Positions 36,829 through 48,114 are shown, numbered from the stretch's first letter. The stretch is DNA of 64,000 nt from Trichosphaerium sp. ATCC 40318 (GCA_038496445.1 JALMLS010000015.1:186001-250000), one strand, 5' to 3'. Numbers and translations: made by a program. Notes: generated by a model from the letters alone, not told the origin.

Positions 36829-37689
36829 TCTTGCGTTGCTGTTGATGTTTTGTTGTTGTTTAGTTTTGATTTGAGTTGATGCAGTCTTGTGAATTGAGAA
36901 ATGTGGCGTTATGATAAATAATAAAAAACTACAGGTGGTAAATACCGGTCTGTAAACAGTAACGAGATTAAGAATTAACGGAATTCACGTTCAGTGAACA
37001 TCAACGTTTATTTCAATTCTCTTTAGGAATCAGCTACTTTGTTGTAGTACTAAACGCTTCAAACCGAACTTCTAAGGTTGAAAGCCGTCTCAAGCTTAGA
37101 TATGCAGCTAAATATATACGCTATACTTTGACTTTAAACTGATTTCTAATCAACAATTAGTGGAAACGAAAAAAAGAGTGTTTGTCATTCAGCACTCACC
37201 AAAAACGTTTGAAGACACTTGTCGCGTGAATATAGGAGTAGAATAATACATACAAATACATATTTTTTGAGTGCGGGACCAAGAAAATTAAAGGGAGTCC
37301 TTGAACAAAATTGCATTTCGCATTTTTTTCTGATTTTCCATTGATACTTACACCCTTGATTTTGGACTGTTTGCAACTAGTATTTTGTACTGTGTCTAAT
37401 AAAACTACAAAATACAGCGCACAAGTTGCACTTCGTGTCTAATATATTCTACAATACAGAATCGCTTCATCTGACAAAAGTTGCTAACTAGTTTTCTTGC
37501 TTGCCAGTGTAATCAAGAAATATTGCAACACTATGTACATATGCTCATAGTTTGTCAACAGCACCAACTTAACACTACAATTTTCTGTGACCATACTAAA
37601 CTTTAGTGATGAAACGTATTTTATTAGTTTCACAAAGGTGATTAACAACAGAAAAGTTATTATCACGTGATAGTCATTTTTTTATATTT
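36829..37689. other. Spacer between copies 1 and 2
   Basis: About 860 bases, AT-rich. The part next to copy 2 (37650-37689) repeats the downstream element of copy 1 (AAAAGTTAT...CACGTGA). No gene seen. Confidence 0.5.
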
Positions 37690-38175
37690 TCAAATTGGTT
37701 TGAATGTACACTTGAATTTGGTTTTGTTCCAGCTCAAAACAATGTAGTACTTATACAATAGAGCGCTCCAAGCTTTTCGGGTTGGATCTTCCTTCCCTGG
37801 TGTACCATCAATCACTGATATCTGTTTTTTCGTCATTGGATTAACTACCTTCTTTATGTTGGCGTATAAAAGTGCTTTCCATATAAACTTCATCAAAACA
37901 CCACAAAATACTGTATTTGAGTCCAACGTCCCTCCTTTAACAGCATCAGCTGCAGACTTTACACGGGCTAATGCCGCGGCCTGGTCAAGAGACGTTTTTG
38001 AAGAGCCTTTGATGAATTTTACAGTGTCCTCACATCTTTTAACGTTGTCTGTGATAACTGCGTAATTGTTGAAGTGCCCTGGAATATTGTTTTTAGCCTT
38101 GGCGAGACCTTCAGGCGTTAACTCTAGCGTAGCATGGTCCACGTTCATGTGTCTTAGAATACATAGCTGAGCCAT
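37690..38175 (-). CDS. Histidine-phosphatase-like protein, RHM family, copy 2
   Basis: Single exon, 161 residues, ATG 38175. Start MAQLCILRHMNVDHATLEL; LTPEGLAKAKNNIPGHF; VITDNVKRCEDTVKFI; VFCGVLMKFIWKALLYANI; end YIVLSWNKTKFKCTFKPI. Compared with copy 1 it has the same RHM change and the same loss of the second catalytic His. It is more like copy 3 than copy 1. The middle (SSKTSLDQAAALARVKSAAD) is the most variable part among the copies. Confidence 0.65.
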   Translation of the reverse strand: MAQLCILRHMNVDHATLELTPEGLAKAKNNIPGHFNNYAVITDNVKRCEDTVKFIKGSSKTSLDQAAALARVKSAADAVKGGTLDSNTVFCGVLMKFIWKALLYANIKKVVNPMTKKQISVIDGTPGKEDPTRKAWSALLYKYYIVLSWNKTKFKCTFKPI

Positions 38176-38590
38176 CCTTGTGTTGCTTATGATGTTTGTA
38201 CCGTTGTTTATACGAGAATACGGTTGTGAATCGCTAGTATGGCGTCATTATCGCAATAAAAACTCAGAAATAAAATTAACTTGTAAGCGTGGTTGACTAT
38301 GTTCTCTACAATACCAACTGGCACTTCGTTTCAAATTAGAGGAGTTTTGCAGTACGTTTTTTCGTAAAGCAATACCACTACAATGTCCAGGTCTGTAAGC
38401 GAACACGTCATGTTCGTATCCATTTGTAAAACCACTGAGTAACAACGATTTCCAGTAACAGATGTATCAAAGCGCACTAATCAGTTGTCGAAAACAACAG
38501 TCATTTCACAAAGTAATTCTAGTGATGAAAACGTATTTATTGCATTCCCAACAGAACAGTTATCACGTGATATGGCTATTTTTGTGGGGT
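38176..38590. other. Spacer between copies 2 and 3
   Basis: About 415 bases. It contains the promoter of copy 2 and, at its right end (38551-38590), the conserved downstream element of copy 3 with CACGTG. No other gene supported. Confidence 0.5.
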
Positions 38591-39076
38591 TTAAATTGGT
38601 TTGAATGTACACTTGAATTTGGTTTTGTTCCAGCTCAAAACAATGTAGTACTTATACAATAGAGCGCTCCATGCCACTCGGGTTGGATCTGTCTCCCCTG
38701 GTAAATTTTCAGGCACTGATATCTGTTTGTTCGTCATTGGATTAACTACCTTCTTTATGTTGGCGTATAAAAGTGCTTTCCAGATAAACTTCATCATAAC
38801 GCCACAAAATACTGTATTTGAGCTCAAAGTTCCTGCTTTGACAGCATCGGCTGCAGAATTTACACGGGGTAATAAGTCGGCCAGTGGGAGAGACGTTTTT
38901 GAAGAGCCCTTGATGAATTGTACAGTGTCTTCACATCTTTTAACATTGTCTGTGATAACTGCGTAATTGTTGAAGTGCCCTGGAATATCGTTTTTAGCCT
39001 TGGCGAGACCTTCAGGTGTTAACTCTTGCGTAGCATAGACTACGTTCATGTGTCTTAGAAGACATAGCTGTGCCAT
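38591..39076 (-). CDS. Histidine-phosphatase-like protein, RHM family, copy 3
   Basis: Single exon, 161 residues from ATG 39076 (MAQLCLLRHMNVVYATQEL); the open frame runs further upstream, but copies 2 and 3 share MAQLC as start, so I choose it. Motifs: LTPEGLAKAKNDIPGHF, VITDNVKRCEDTVQFI, VFCGVMMKFIWKALLYANI, end YIVLSWNKTKFKCTFKPI. It shares the RHM motif and missing second His with its neighbours. The protein is likely cytosolic (no signal peptide in the chosen model). Confidence 0.65.
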   Translation of the reverse strand: MAQLCLLRHMNVVYATQELTPEGLAKAKNDIPGHFNNYAVITDNVKRCEDTVQFIKGSSKTSLPLADLLPRVNSAADAVKAGTLSSNTVFCGVMMKFIWKALLYANIKKVVNPMTNKQISVPENLPGETDPTRVAWSALLYKYYIVLSWNKTKFKCTFKPI

Positions 39077-39445
39077 CCTTGTGTTGCTTTTGATGTGTTT
39101 GTACCGTTGTTTATAAGAGAATACGGGTGTGAATTGTGAAATATGTAGCGTTATGATAAAACAAAACGAACATAAAATACAATCACACATGGCTGTCATC
39201 GATTTGTGACAGCACAAAAGCTATCTAACTGCTGTAAACAAACATTCGTGTATTCAGAAAAAAAAAACCAAAATATTTTTCAAGCATGAACAGATGTTCC
39301 TTACCTCCCAACAACGTCGTAGTTTGTAGATTTAGGATCCAGAATAACTGGTCTAACGAGCAGTAGCTTTTACCAAACTGTAAGTAGTGACATATCACTT
39401 CAAACTGCAATTTTATGACGTGATGAATGACATTTTAAAAAAAAA
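39077..39445. other. Intergenic spacer
   Basis: About 370 bases between copy 3 and the esterase 3' end. Nothing recognised. Confidence 0.45.
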
Positions 39446-40450
39446 TCATCGTTTATTTGACGTGAACCATTCATATACATACGGCTCTATATCTGATGTA
39501 TACCTATGTAGTGCATCTGGTTTTAACTTAAACGTAACATCAAATCCTTCCGTTTCGTATATGTTCCTTGCCGCTTCAGACACTGCCCGATATGTATCTT
39601 TTTCTCCAGTGACAACAAGAATAGGTGTCTTACGGTCGTCCTCTTTAAGCAATGAAAAATCCAGATAGTAGAAGGGATCCTTACCAATCCCACCCATGTG
39701 TGTACAAAGACCAGCAAAAAAATTAGGCAAGTACAAAGGCAAGAGACATCCAAAAATCCCACCATTACTATGACCCATGTAAAACATATTATTTTTATCA
39801 ACCACATGGTCAGGCACGTGATTGGCTAGATGTTTATCAACGGCAGGTACTATATTTCTAACGTATTGCAAGTCATTTTTGAAGCGTTCTGTCTTATCTC
39901 TTACTTCAAAGTACCGTTCTCCACAAGCTACTCCACCAAACTTGCTGATGTACGCCCATTGTTCTTTTGTAGGATTGGTAAGCTCTTTTTTCTCGTAGAG
40001 GCTTGCGTGACCGAATACAGCGAGAAAGCGATGCTTTTCAGCTAGTTCTATCCATTTTGTAAGTTCTGTAGCCGAATACCTTCAAACGACGTTAAAAAAA
40101 CAAATCCAGCTTTCTCAAGTGTACCATGCACTCCCTCGGGCGCCGTGGAAGAAGAACACGAGCGGTAACTGTTTTTGTAATTCTGGGTTGGCTTCTATTG
40201 ACTTTGGTACGTGGATGACACATAAGCGGTTGTTGGGAAGTGATAGCTCTGTCGTTGTGCCATATTGCGAATTTAGAACGCAAGTATTCATGAATCGTCT
40301 AATACGCGCCAAACGCGTCTCTTTTGTTTGTTTAAACATCAACCCACGCTCGTCGTTGAAAACAATCGAAGCGATAACCCTTTTCTTTCCATTGACGGTT
40401 ATTTCTTTTTCTACAGTAAGGATATCAGACAGAAGTGCTTGAGCAGCCAT
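39446..40450 (-). CDS. Alpha/beta-hydrolase esterase, PHB-depolymerase/feruloyl-esterase-like
   Basis: Two-exon gene, start ATG 40450 (MAAQALLSDILTVEK). The fold reads: PLVFFFHGARGSAW (oxyanion strand) at the exon border, GHSNGG (39771-39788 region: nucleophile elbow with the catalytic Ser), TPILVVTGEKDTY (acid Asp) and DALHRYTSD (catalytic His). Spacing fits the LpqC/poly(3-hydroxybutyrate) depolymerase-like esterases that cut esters of hydroxy- or cinnamic acids. No signal peptide is visible, so a cytosolic role is likely. The intron of about 45 nt near 40080-40122 ends in AAG. Substrate unknown. Confidence 0.82.
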
Positions 40451-40755
40451 GCCACGTATTTACACCTGAATTACTGAGTTGGTAATTAACTGAATTTTGG
40501 TGCGCGTCACATGAACTGTTAACTGCGTGAAACTACTCATGAACATCATTAATGATATTTATTACAGTCTTTGGGTATATTTACAAGAGCTTGAGTGGTT
40601 TTCGTATGGTACAAGTGAGTATTAATTAAATTATTTGAATTAGTCATTTTGTATTTCGTTTTTCACGTGGTTCGTTTCGCTTGAAAAATATCGAGAACAA
40701 ACCGGTATACGCCTCTTTGACGGGCTTCTATTGGATAAAATGTTAGCATATAGAT

Positions 40756-41374
40756 CTAAAAAAGAGAATGACGCGCACTTGGACTATTTTTTTGAGAGGT
40801 ACTAGTATGAGGAGGTCGCTAAAGAAACCACGTCAGCATATTTGATTACTTTTGAGAAAAAAATAAAAGATCATAAACATAAGTGCCCTGTACATTTACC
40901 TGAACTACACCAACTACGTATTTGAGCATGCTTTTCTTTGCCTCTTTACTATGTTTTACGAATTTAAACCTATCATAGACGTTAAACAGCAGACTTTCCA
41001 AAAAAAAAGAAAATCGTGTCATTCTTTCGCTAGAAATGTATTAAAAGACGTACAATTCGGTTACATCCTCTCCTGCGTGGTCTAATAGAACACCTCTACC
41101 TCCTGGGTGTGTTTTGAATTTCGTAATATCCAACACGTATTCACCAATGATTATCCATGCGTCTCGCTTTCTATTATGTTGAGCAACTTGCTCTGGCGTA
41201 TATTTTCGGTGCTAAGGTTAATTTTAGTTTCAGAAAACAATTGTGGTTCATCAAGAAAAAGAATATGCGTTAACGTACTGGCCATACGTTCGAATCTGTA
41301 ACGCAAACGTAGAATTGCTTGGAAACTTGACGAAGTGTCTCTAAATCTCTTTTGCACTGTAATTCCGCTACCAT
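40756..41374 (-). CDS. Cytochrome b5-like haem protein
   Basis: Gene found by splicing. Exon 1 from ATG 41374: MVAELQCKRDLETLRQVSKQ...DSNVWP. A GTACGT intron (41210-41280) leads in frame to HRKYTPEQVAQHN, DAWIIIGEYVLDITKF, KTHPGGRGVLLDHAGEDVTE. A second intron (about 41056 to 40979) leads to LFKFVKHSKEAKKSMLKYVV then GVVQ. HPGG and KHS carry the two haem-ligand His of cytochrome b5 (His of HPGG; His of the H-S segment). There is no membrane anchor, so it is a soluble electron carrier or a stand-alone b5 domain. The 3' end is uncertain: a third intron to RPPHTSTSQKNSP and stop at 40756, or read-through to a TAA near 40850. Confidence 0.75.
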
Positions 41375-42010
41375 TTTTAATACCTAGCGTTGTTAGGTGG
41401 TATTTGGTACAGTACAAGGTTGTACGTTATCAGGTAGAGGAACTTGCTTAGTATAGCTATTTGTAGGTACTGAAAGCGACTCACGCCTTTTAGAGAAGTA
41501 TCCTTGTAGTAGGCCCTTCATTTGCTTTGTTTTCTAGTCTGAGATGGGATAGCTTAAGCAAAGTTCAACGAAAAGCAAGGGCTAAGCTCGACTAAGAATT
41601 TTCGCAAAAAAGGTAATAAAAAAAGTCCACGCGATAAATCAAAAAGCTTCTTAAACTGCTCCATTAGTGAGTTTTGAAGTGTTTTTTCAAGAACAAGTTT
41701 AATTTAATGCTCATTATTCGCTAATTTTGCGGAGCTTGTTGATATGTACGTACCGGCTTATAAACCGCGAGAATAAAAGTATGAGGGCAGAGTTGATGTG
41801 TTTAACAACACTGAAGCAGAAATTAGGTTAAGTTGTCTTTACTTAGCGAAGAATACGTCTACGTTCTCGCTGCAAGCGCTAATCTACTTGTGCAGTTACA
41901 AAATACCAACATTTGTACCAACACATCACGTGAAACGTTTTACTCTCTTGAAAGGTAAAATCGCATTCCCGAAGCAATAATTACAAAGGTTTTTATTAAA
42001 ACAAGCGAAT
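41375..42010. other. Intergenic region with one candidate plus-strand exon
   Basis: About 640 bases between the cytochrome b5 start and the permease 3' end. The plus strand at 41780-41980 is open (VDVFNNTEAEIRLSCLYLAK, ending GKIAFPKQ) and could be an exon after an acceptor at 41779, but I could not find an upstream exon in frame. Otherwise nothing. Confidence 0.35.
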
Positions 42011-44896
42011 TTAATGAGTGATCAATCGTACGCCACCAAAATCGCCAATATCATGAGGAAAACTATGCGAAGTGAGTTCCCTTGTACACCAACAAGCGAG
42101 AAAAAACACCAACAGAGTTTGCGTAAATCACAAACGAGTAAAACGCGAAATGGCTTTTAAAAAATAAGAGGTTACCGTACCTGTCGCTAGGACATGTAAT
42201 AAAACAAAAATTGATAGGCACATGTAAGTGCTTAGCGAGTTGTTGAACATAAAATGGACCAAAATCTCCTCTAGCGAGTAACTAGGTGGTTTGTTAGCTC
42301 ACAGCTTGTATTTTTTGTAGAGTAAAGTTTATGCGTACCAAATCGATTGTGATCTTCGGATACATCTTATCCAATACCTCTACGCCTTCTTGTAGTTTTG
42401 GTGGAATACTATCTTCTTCGTCGTATACGTGTACAATAATAATCTTATCTGTCAACTCGTTCTGTCGTACATACAACACTGCTTTGTTGAGTACATCTAT
42501 TTCATCTGTTTTTGTAAAGAAAACAATTGGTTGATCTCTTACAAACTTGACTTGACGTTGTACGAATGCTAAGATGCCAGGACAGAATGGTAGGTATGTT
42601 AAGAAGTATGCCAATACTTTCAGGATGAAAGTACGTTGAAGCATCGCAACAACAATGATAAACGTTGCAGAGAAGTAAATACTAAAGTATTTAACATAGT
42701 CTAGACCTGCGATTTGACCATAGATAATGTTACCAATCAAAGCTGCCGAGACAGCTATGAGTGATGCGATTACTGTTGGCCATAAAGCGCGATGGGTACG
42801 AGGTATGCGACCTAAGAAAGCGAGCATTAATAGAAAAGAACGAAAGAAAACTCGATGTGTTCAGACAGCTTGACGCTTGCGTAACGAAGACGTACCACGT
42901 TTATACTTCAAGAGCATGTTACCAATAGCAAATAGAGCCATAACACTCAAGAAAGAGATTGTGTATACACCACTGAGTATAGATACTTTACCCTGAACAA
43001 TAAGGAACAAAGATGATGTAACCAAGAAAAATGCAATAATAATCCAATGATTTGTTTGGCGCCATTTATTTATCTGAAGCAAAAATTGTGGAAGAATTCT
43101 AAAAAACCATGGAGTCAGTTCAGTGATAAAATCACGTGTTGTGAGGGTTTTGAAAGCAAAGTGATAGAGCTTACCTGTCAAGTGTCATACGTCTTACAAG
43201 ACCTGTTACACCGACGTAACTCGTTAATACAGCACCTGAGAGAACCATAACAGCGTCTACAGCTACCTAAACATATTTTAGTGGCCAAAACTTTATGTTT
43301 GTTATTGGGTTAATTCTTACAATGTATTTAAGCCAAGCTGGAGGACATTTATCGCATAAATCAGCACCAACAACACCAGCCATCTCAGCAAGTAGACGGG
43401 TTGTAATTGGTTCATGTCTGATCGAGTCAAGTGTCAATACACCTATAAAAATAAACTTGTAAGAATTCTGCAGATCTGGCAAATTGTTTAAGTGGTACCA
43501 AGAGATAAAAGACTGATGAGTGGATTAAATACTGCGACACAAATAATCATGTTTCTGAGTGTCTTTGGAAATACTCCAGGCTTCTGTTCTTCAATGTAAT
43601 TAGCAGAACTTTCGAATCCTGAAACTCCCAAAAGTCCAGCACAAAAACCAAAGAATATATCCGTGGGCACGTTACGTATCAGTGGTGCCCTGTCGAAATT
43701 ATAATAGAAAACATCTGGACGCCTTGCAACGTATATAATGCATAGAACAACAAGTATGGCAAGAGTAACAAGATGAATAGTAAAAATTATAGCAGCAACT
43801 ACTGCTGATTCTGAAATACCAAGAATGTTCAAAACAGCAAATAGAAAAAGCAGACCTAAACCCCAAAAAATGTCAGAATTCTGTAATTTCTGTTTACTGA
43901 AAAAAAAATGAGGTTTTGAGAAGCTCTTTTCTTACCTATGGTGGACCAAAATGGATCCCACTTATCCCACAATACATTTGCATATCCCATCGCTTCTCTC
44001 GCCGATACAACCGCTTCGATAGGCGTCAAAAGGTGTACTTATATTTTAGAACGTACCCGTAGCCACGTACGACAGCAGTGTTAACATAGCAGCCACTGAT
44101 GCAAGAAATTTTGAAGTAGTATTCAATAGAACATTGTATGCCCCACCGTTAAGAGGAAGAGCAGAACCTACTTCTGCGTATACGTTTTTGAAAAGATAGA
44201 GAGTAATGACTACCTAAAAAACGCGTGAGCATGTCTTTTTGATGGGATCTTTTTTCCTTTGGCGCGAATTTCACTAAACGCTGCTTGCGTTATTATATGA
44301 CGTACCAGTATTAATGAAATAGGCGCTAGTTTACCAGCCGGAACAGCTACAAGACCAGCAACAAAAAGAACAGAGGACTATGTCAAAAGGTCAGAAAATA
44401 ATAATAGGGTAGGGAGTAGTTGAAAGCGAAACGTGTGGTTTCTGTTTGCGTTTGTTAATGTACTAATCGGGTTGATTTTTAAAGAACGAGACGAGAATCG
44501 TTTATCTCACTACAACGGCTGCTGAGCGTACCGTAATATCGTTTCCAGCAATCGAGGTTGCCAAGTATTGCCCAAGAGTTTGCGAATTATGCTACGATAG
44601 CGTCAGATGCATCAAATTAGTAGCTGGAGAGCTTGGAAACGAATTTTAGCTTCCTATTTTACTAACCCACGCAAAAGTGTCGTATCTCTCCTCTGTCATA
44701 TCTACATTTTTTACGGAACCCCATCCAGCAAATTCCCTTAGTGCTGTGAGAAAGCAAGTTTTCACGAATGTTACTGTGAATATATGTACCAATCGCCTGG
44801 CCCACGTAGGGGCGTAGCCTCCGAAGAGCCATTGATGGCCGTATTGGTCCTGATTGCCGCAATTGGCTCTGTTGCAGTCCCACCGTCAGTGCTCAT
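42011..44896 (-). CDS. Amino-acid permease (APC superfamily) with C-terminal cytosolic domain
   Basis: Ten or more exons, start ATG 44896 (MSTDGGTATEPIAAI). N-terminal cytosolic part ALREFAGWGSVKNVDM; then TM1 and following segments LGQYLATSIAGNDITSS, VLFVAGLVAVPAGKLAPIS, ...VYAEVGSALPLNGGAYN, ILGISESAVVAAIIFTIHL, DIFFGFCAGLLGVSGFESSA, giving a 12-TM-type permease. After the last TM (about 42560) comes a soluble domain: PIVFFTKTDEIDVLNKAV, KIIIVHVYDEED. By splicing I add two 3' exons: LLARGDFGPFYVQQLAKHL (42185-42260) and SFPHDIGDFGGVRLITH with stop at 42011, which resemble the usual ends of this family. It moves amino acids across a membrane with H+; substrate unknown. Divergent from the gene at 45119. 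Confidence 0.85.
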
Positions 44897-45118
44897 AATT
44901 ACCGGGCGTGTGGCGTGCAATATAGTGGGTTTTTGTTCTGAATGATGCTCGTTTAAGTCTGTTTCTTTTAAGCGGTACAAAAACGTCAGTCAGACATCAA
45001 CGGGTATAACATAACGTAAATAGTAATACCAAACGTGGTGTCGCGCCTGTTCGCGTTTACATAACTCAACTCACGCTACAGTATTACATAATGACACCAT
45101 TTACGGTGAAATAACGAA

Positions 45119-47472
45119 ATGAGTCGGTTAATTAGCAGTATAGCCAAGCAAAAAGCAAAACCCAGTCGTGGTTCGTGAATACTTATAAATCTGCCACGCT
45201 GTGGGCTGTTTCGTAAACTTATGCTGTATTGTAACGGTTTTATACAGGTGAAAACAAAAGGCATATAATACACCATAAAAAAGGTCACTGGCAAATACTA
45301 CACAACCAACGAGTGTTTTTTGACAAAGATCTTGGCGAACAGCTTGATGTTAAAGTTTTAGACGATTGGTATCGTGTAAGACACGACGATTTCGATGATT
45401 GTAAGGGTGCCTATGGATCCATAGCGTCGTAAGTGCGATATCAGCTGTTTAAAAAAAACAATACGCTAAAGACGCCAAATTAGTTATAAAATGTCTATAC
45501 CTCGTGCCTTGGGAGCAATCTACCCAGAATACTCATGGGTTCCTTGGAAATTTGGGTACTAGAGGAGTAAAAAGTGTTTCTTTGCATAATTTTTTTTTGA
45601 TAAGGAATGTACCCCAAAACTATTGGGACAATGCCAAACATCGAACAGAAAAGATTCGTGACGTTGGATTAAACTTGGGTATAACCGATGATAACCTAGC
45701 GGATTGGTATAATGTCACGCAAGCTCAGTTTATAGCTGCAGGTGGAGGTAGTGTCCTTACAAGGTACAAAGATACAGTGCGTGAAACATGTGTTAACTCA
45801 TTTTTTTTCAGAACGAATTCGATGATCAAGAGTTTAAAGGCAGCGTACCCAAAATATGATTGGGTTGGTAGATACTTTAAGTAAATTCATTAGAATATCA
45901 TGCTTTTAATTGCGGTTATTGACTTGCTATTATAGGGTTGGGCCGAGTAAAAACTTGGTTGGGATACATCGTCTGTTTTTTTTAAGGAATGCTAAAAAGC
46001 TGAATGTTAAAGTCCTTGGTGATTATCCTTTGGTAGGTAATGAAAGGATTATTAAAAGTGGTGGTAGTAGCATGTTGAGAAAGTAAGTTGCCTTTTTTTT
46101 TGAAAGACTGACACACGTTTTTTGCTCTCCGTATCAGAACGTGGTTGCTCTTTTTTTTTGTAATCTATTTTTAGGTATAATTGGTCGCTGGCACGTGCTC
46201 TACAGTATAGTTTTCCAGAACATGATTGGTACCTAATAGAGAGTTGTATATTCTTCATATCTTAGTGTTGTTTAGGTCCTGTTTCTTACCTCTAGGACAT
46301 CCTAAGAATTATTGGTCCTATGAAGGGAATAGACATAAATTTTTAAAGAGTGTTGAATTAGAATTTAACCTAACAAAACCTCACCATTGGTATGCACAAG
46401 AAAACAAAAAAACTCGCAAAATGTTGTTGACACATTGTGACATGTTTCATTCTTTTTTCTTTTTTTTTGCATGGTTCAGAGAAAGCTCTAATTTGCTTTT
46501 AAGGTATCGTGTCCCCATAGATGCTATACGGCGTCTTGGTGCGGGATTTTTACAACATTATCCCCACGCATTAAAGAATTACTACCCAACAGTAAAGTGG
46601 GAATGGAAGGAGTTCTCACATGTACCATTAAAAAAAGCGAAACAAAGGTAACGACATTTTTTCGTTTGAAAAAAACAACAAATTAACGACGCTTGAACAA
46701 TTGGTTATATTTCTAAACTCCCCATGTTTAAGGATACTGATCGAATCTGTGAAACGGTTGTTCCCTGATTTCCAAGTTTTTGAAGAACGATTTATTGGTG
46801 CTGGTTATTCCAACAAACAGCATGTTGTCGTTGATATATTTGTCCCAGGTAGCTTACCTACAATGTTTTTTTTTTATTTGTTAGGATATCTCAGTATTTG
46901 CTACCAAAATTACTTACTATCTACAACAGAAATTGATCTTGCGCTGGAGTACCAAGGTAACCATAAAAAGCTCCAAGAATGCTTAATTACTTGGTATTTA
47001 TTAACGTTATTTTTGTTCAAGGTGAACAACACTACAAGGATATTGTGGCATTTCAAGTACCTGTACCAATCATAGAAGCACGTGATTCTATCAAATCGTT
47101 ACTTTGCAGAGAAAATGGTATGTTTAGAGCTCTACTTATAAGCGTTCTTGAAGACTATTTCTCTCTTACTTTGTTTTTTTAGGTATCACATTGGTCCCGG
47201 TTCCATTCACCTGGATGGGAGATCTTGCTACTTTGGCTGCAACTATTAAGTTTTATAACCCAGATTTGGCACATTTATTGGAACATATACCTTATAATAT
47301 GCCGCTGGACCCTCCAGTCATTTCACCTAATAAGGGTAATAATGTTTTCTTTTTACTCAAAGTTTTCTGCAATGTGGACGTAACAGTTTAAATTAACCCT
47401 ATTTATTTAGAAAATTATCGTCGAGTAATGACGCCATTGGCATCAGTAGCTTCACCGACACAGAAGATGTGA
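45119..47472 (+). CDS. HW/DWYNVT-repeat protein with PD-(D/E)XK-like nuclease domain
   Basis: Many-exon gene. Start MSRLISSIAKQKAKPSRG, basic. Then four to five units of about 70 residues: NQRVFFDKDLGEQLDVK...DDWYRV, NVPQNYWDNAKHRTEKI...LADWYNVTQAQFIAAGGGSV, and LRKYNWSLARALQYSFPEHDW; each ends in a YPE(Y/H)xW-like motif. These uncharacterised repeats occur widely in protists and some fungi. The C-terminal domain (46735-47470) is restriction-endonuclease-like: HVVVDIFVPG, LALEYQGEQHYKD (ExQ catalytic pattern after an Asp), RDSIKSLLCRENGITLVPVP. The end is SPNKENYRRVMTPLAS then VASPTQKM. Reading frame is kept through about 12 GT-AG introns. A DNA-binding repeat array plus nuclease suggests a mobile-element-derived or DNA-processing role. 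Domain calls are by motif. Confidence 0.72.
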
Positions 47473-47533
47473 AATAAAATAATTGTATTTTTAGTAATTA
47501 TCATTGTTGTGTTGAGTTGCTTTCAACAGTACA

Positions 47534-47871
47534 CCAGCGAATGCTATCATTCTGATAGAAGATGCAGATGATGCTTTCCAAACCGCAACGGTACAGAAAA
47601 TCCGCTTACGAAAAGTGACATTTAGCGGCATTCTTAACTGCTTAGATGGAGTTGGTTCTGTGCAAGGAAAGGTTATTTTTATGACAACTAACAATTCGAC
47701 CAACTCACAGATCCAGCTCTTATTCGTCCTGGTCGTATAGACAAGCTTGTGGATTTACAACTGCTTCGAGATCAAGCTAAAAAGATGTATTTACGGTTCT
47801 TTCCCGAAGAAAAGGATTTAGATAAAGAAGTTTCTCAAAAAATTCCTGAAAAAAATCTCGATCAGGGATGA
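47534..47871 (+). pseudogene. BCS1-type AAA ATPase fragment
   Basis: Only the second half of a BCS1-like AAA module. PANAIILIEDADDAF carries Walker B, then FSGILNCLDGVGSVQGKVIF then MTTN. One frame shift follows near 47695, after which TDPALIRPGRIDKLVDLQLL (sensor/arginine region) and MYLRFFPEEKDLD continue to TGA 47869. Walker A and the BCS1 N-terminal membrane and import part are absent, because the preceding gene ends at 47472. BCS1 proteins act in mitochondrial Rieske protein insertion. The fragment cannot be functional. Confidence 0.75.
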
Positions 47872-48114
47872 AACAACATAGTATCTGACTCAGGCTTCTA
47901 AAAATGTTTCTGAACTACTTGATCATATGAAGTATATGATTTAACATTGTTGATTGATGTAGCGGTGTTAATGAGACTGTAATAAAATTATCACACATAC
48001 ATAGTTCGTATAAGTTCATATAACAAAAATCGTCACTATTGGTTTAGTAATGATTACATTGTGAAATGTTTCTTTTTATTGAGCATCTATTTACAGTTGT
48101 TTTCATGAAGCAGC

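Larger units (their letters stand above)
36290..39090 (-). repeat. Tandem triplication unit (gene plus 3' element)
   Basis: Three direct copies of an about 550-base unit (36290-36830, 37645-38180, 38550-39080), each a gene plus its downstream flank. The flank keeps ACAGAA(A/C)AGTTAT followed by CACGTGA about 25-30 bp past each stop codon, while spacers are mostly unrelated. Copies 2 and 3 are closest. Confidence 0.75.

Noticed and set aside
42014-42160. Plus-strand 48-codon ORF with clear ATG (MSDQSYATKIANIMRKTMRS)
   Set aside because: It is antisense to the last exons of the permease, whose protein (GGVRLITH) is the better reading.
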